Below are positions 5,546 through 5,625 of a stretch of 5,625 nt of DNA, one piece after another; position 1 is the stretch's first letter; each line of letters starts with the position of its first letter. Position numbers and translations under genes: made by a program. The notes under the pieces are model-generated. The model made no database searches and was not told where the DNA came from. It saw nothing but the letters and a program-made list of their open reading frames with translations. Source of the DNA: Bdellovibrionales bacterium (GTDB lineage Bacteria; Bdellovibrionota; Bdellovibrionia; Bdellovibrionales; UBA1609); assembly GCA_026648125.1 (NCBI GenBank), contig JAPKGD010000152.1, forward strand, positions 1-5,625, in the 5' to 3' direction.

Positions 5546-5553
5546 GGAGAGGG
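5546..5553 (+). promoter_or_regulatory. Ribosome-binding site of the right-edge gene
   Basis: GGAGAGGG lies five bases before the ATG at 5559 and one base after the end of repeat copy 2. It favours 5559 over the in-frame ATG at 5544, whose first base is the last base of the repeat arm and which has no Shine-Dalgarno sequence. Confidence 0.6.
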
Positions 5554-5558
5554 TTGAA

Positions 5559-5625
5559 ATGAACGGTGGTCAGATTTTTAAGAAGAGTTTGCACCAGGAG
5601 CTGGAAGGGCTTTTGGCTCTGGCAG
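5559..5625 (+). CDS. Start of an unidentified protein, cut by the window edge
   Basis: The ATG at 5559 opens 22 codons without a stop to the right edge, beginning MNGGQIFKKSLHQELEGLLALA. The stretch looks like the start of an amphipathic helix with no signal peptide, so a cytoplasmic protein is likely. Too little is visible to name a family. The in-frame ATG at 5544 would add MERVE. The gene is divergent from the release-factor-like gene and would have a leader made of the inverted repeat if the promoter at 5369-5399 is used. Confidence 0.6.
   Translation, partial: MNGGQIFKKSLHQELEGLLALA

Noticed and set aside
5597..5605. Further copy of the outer repeat (AGGAGCTGG)
   Set aside because: Only nine bases match, inside a coding frame; expected by chance given similar codons.

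Overview
The window carries three complete protein genes, two genes cut by the window edges, and a striking set of dispersed inverted repeats. The genes look like those of a Gram-negative bacterium of moderate GC content: three of the five encode an N-terminal Sec-type signal peptide, two may use TTG starts, and one encodes a standard 16S rRNA methyltransferase. A member of the Bdellovibrionota is my best guess, from the overall flavour only; no single sequence here proves it.

Layout from left to right. Positions 1-441 (minus) hold the N-terminal part of an exported alpha/beta hydrolase of the proline iminopeptidase (S33) type. Upstream of it on the same strand is a large exported protein (519-3206, minus), most of which is nine tandem repeats of about 83 residues. 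They resemble the 'homing endonuclease associated repeat' (HNH repeat) pattern. The two may be co-transcribed, with a 77-base gap. A 232-base divergent intergenic region follows. It contains a perfect 29-bp inverted repeat (3283-3391) nested inside a second, weaker inverted pair of the same sequence family (3224-3240 and 3422-3438). rsmG (3443-4063, plus) comes next and converges, with only 20 bases between stops, on a class I release-factor-like gene (4084-5280, minus). That protein keeps the GGQ catalytic motif but has a signal peptide and altered stop-codon-reading elements. A second divergent intergenic region (5281-5558) contains another copy of the long inverted repeat (5409-5544), with a different core, and then the start of an unidentified plus-strand gene running off the window.

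The two most unusual things are the repeat family, which sits in both divergent promoter regions and may supply or shape promoters, leaders and ribosome-binding sites, and the apparently exported release-factor homologue. rsmG is the only gene whose function is firm. Ties between the exported proteins are speculative.
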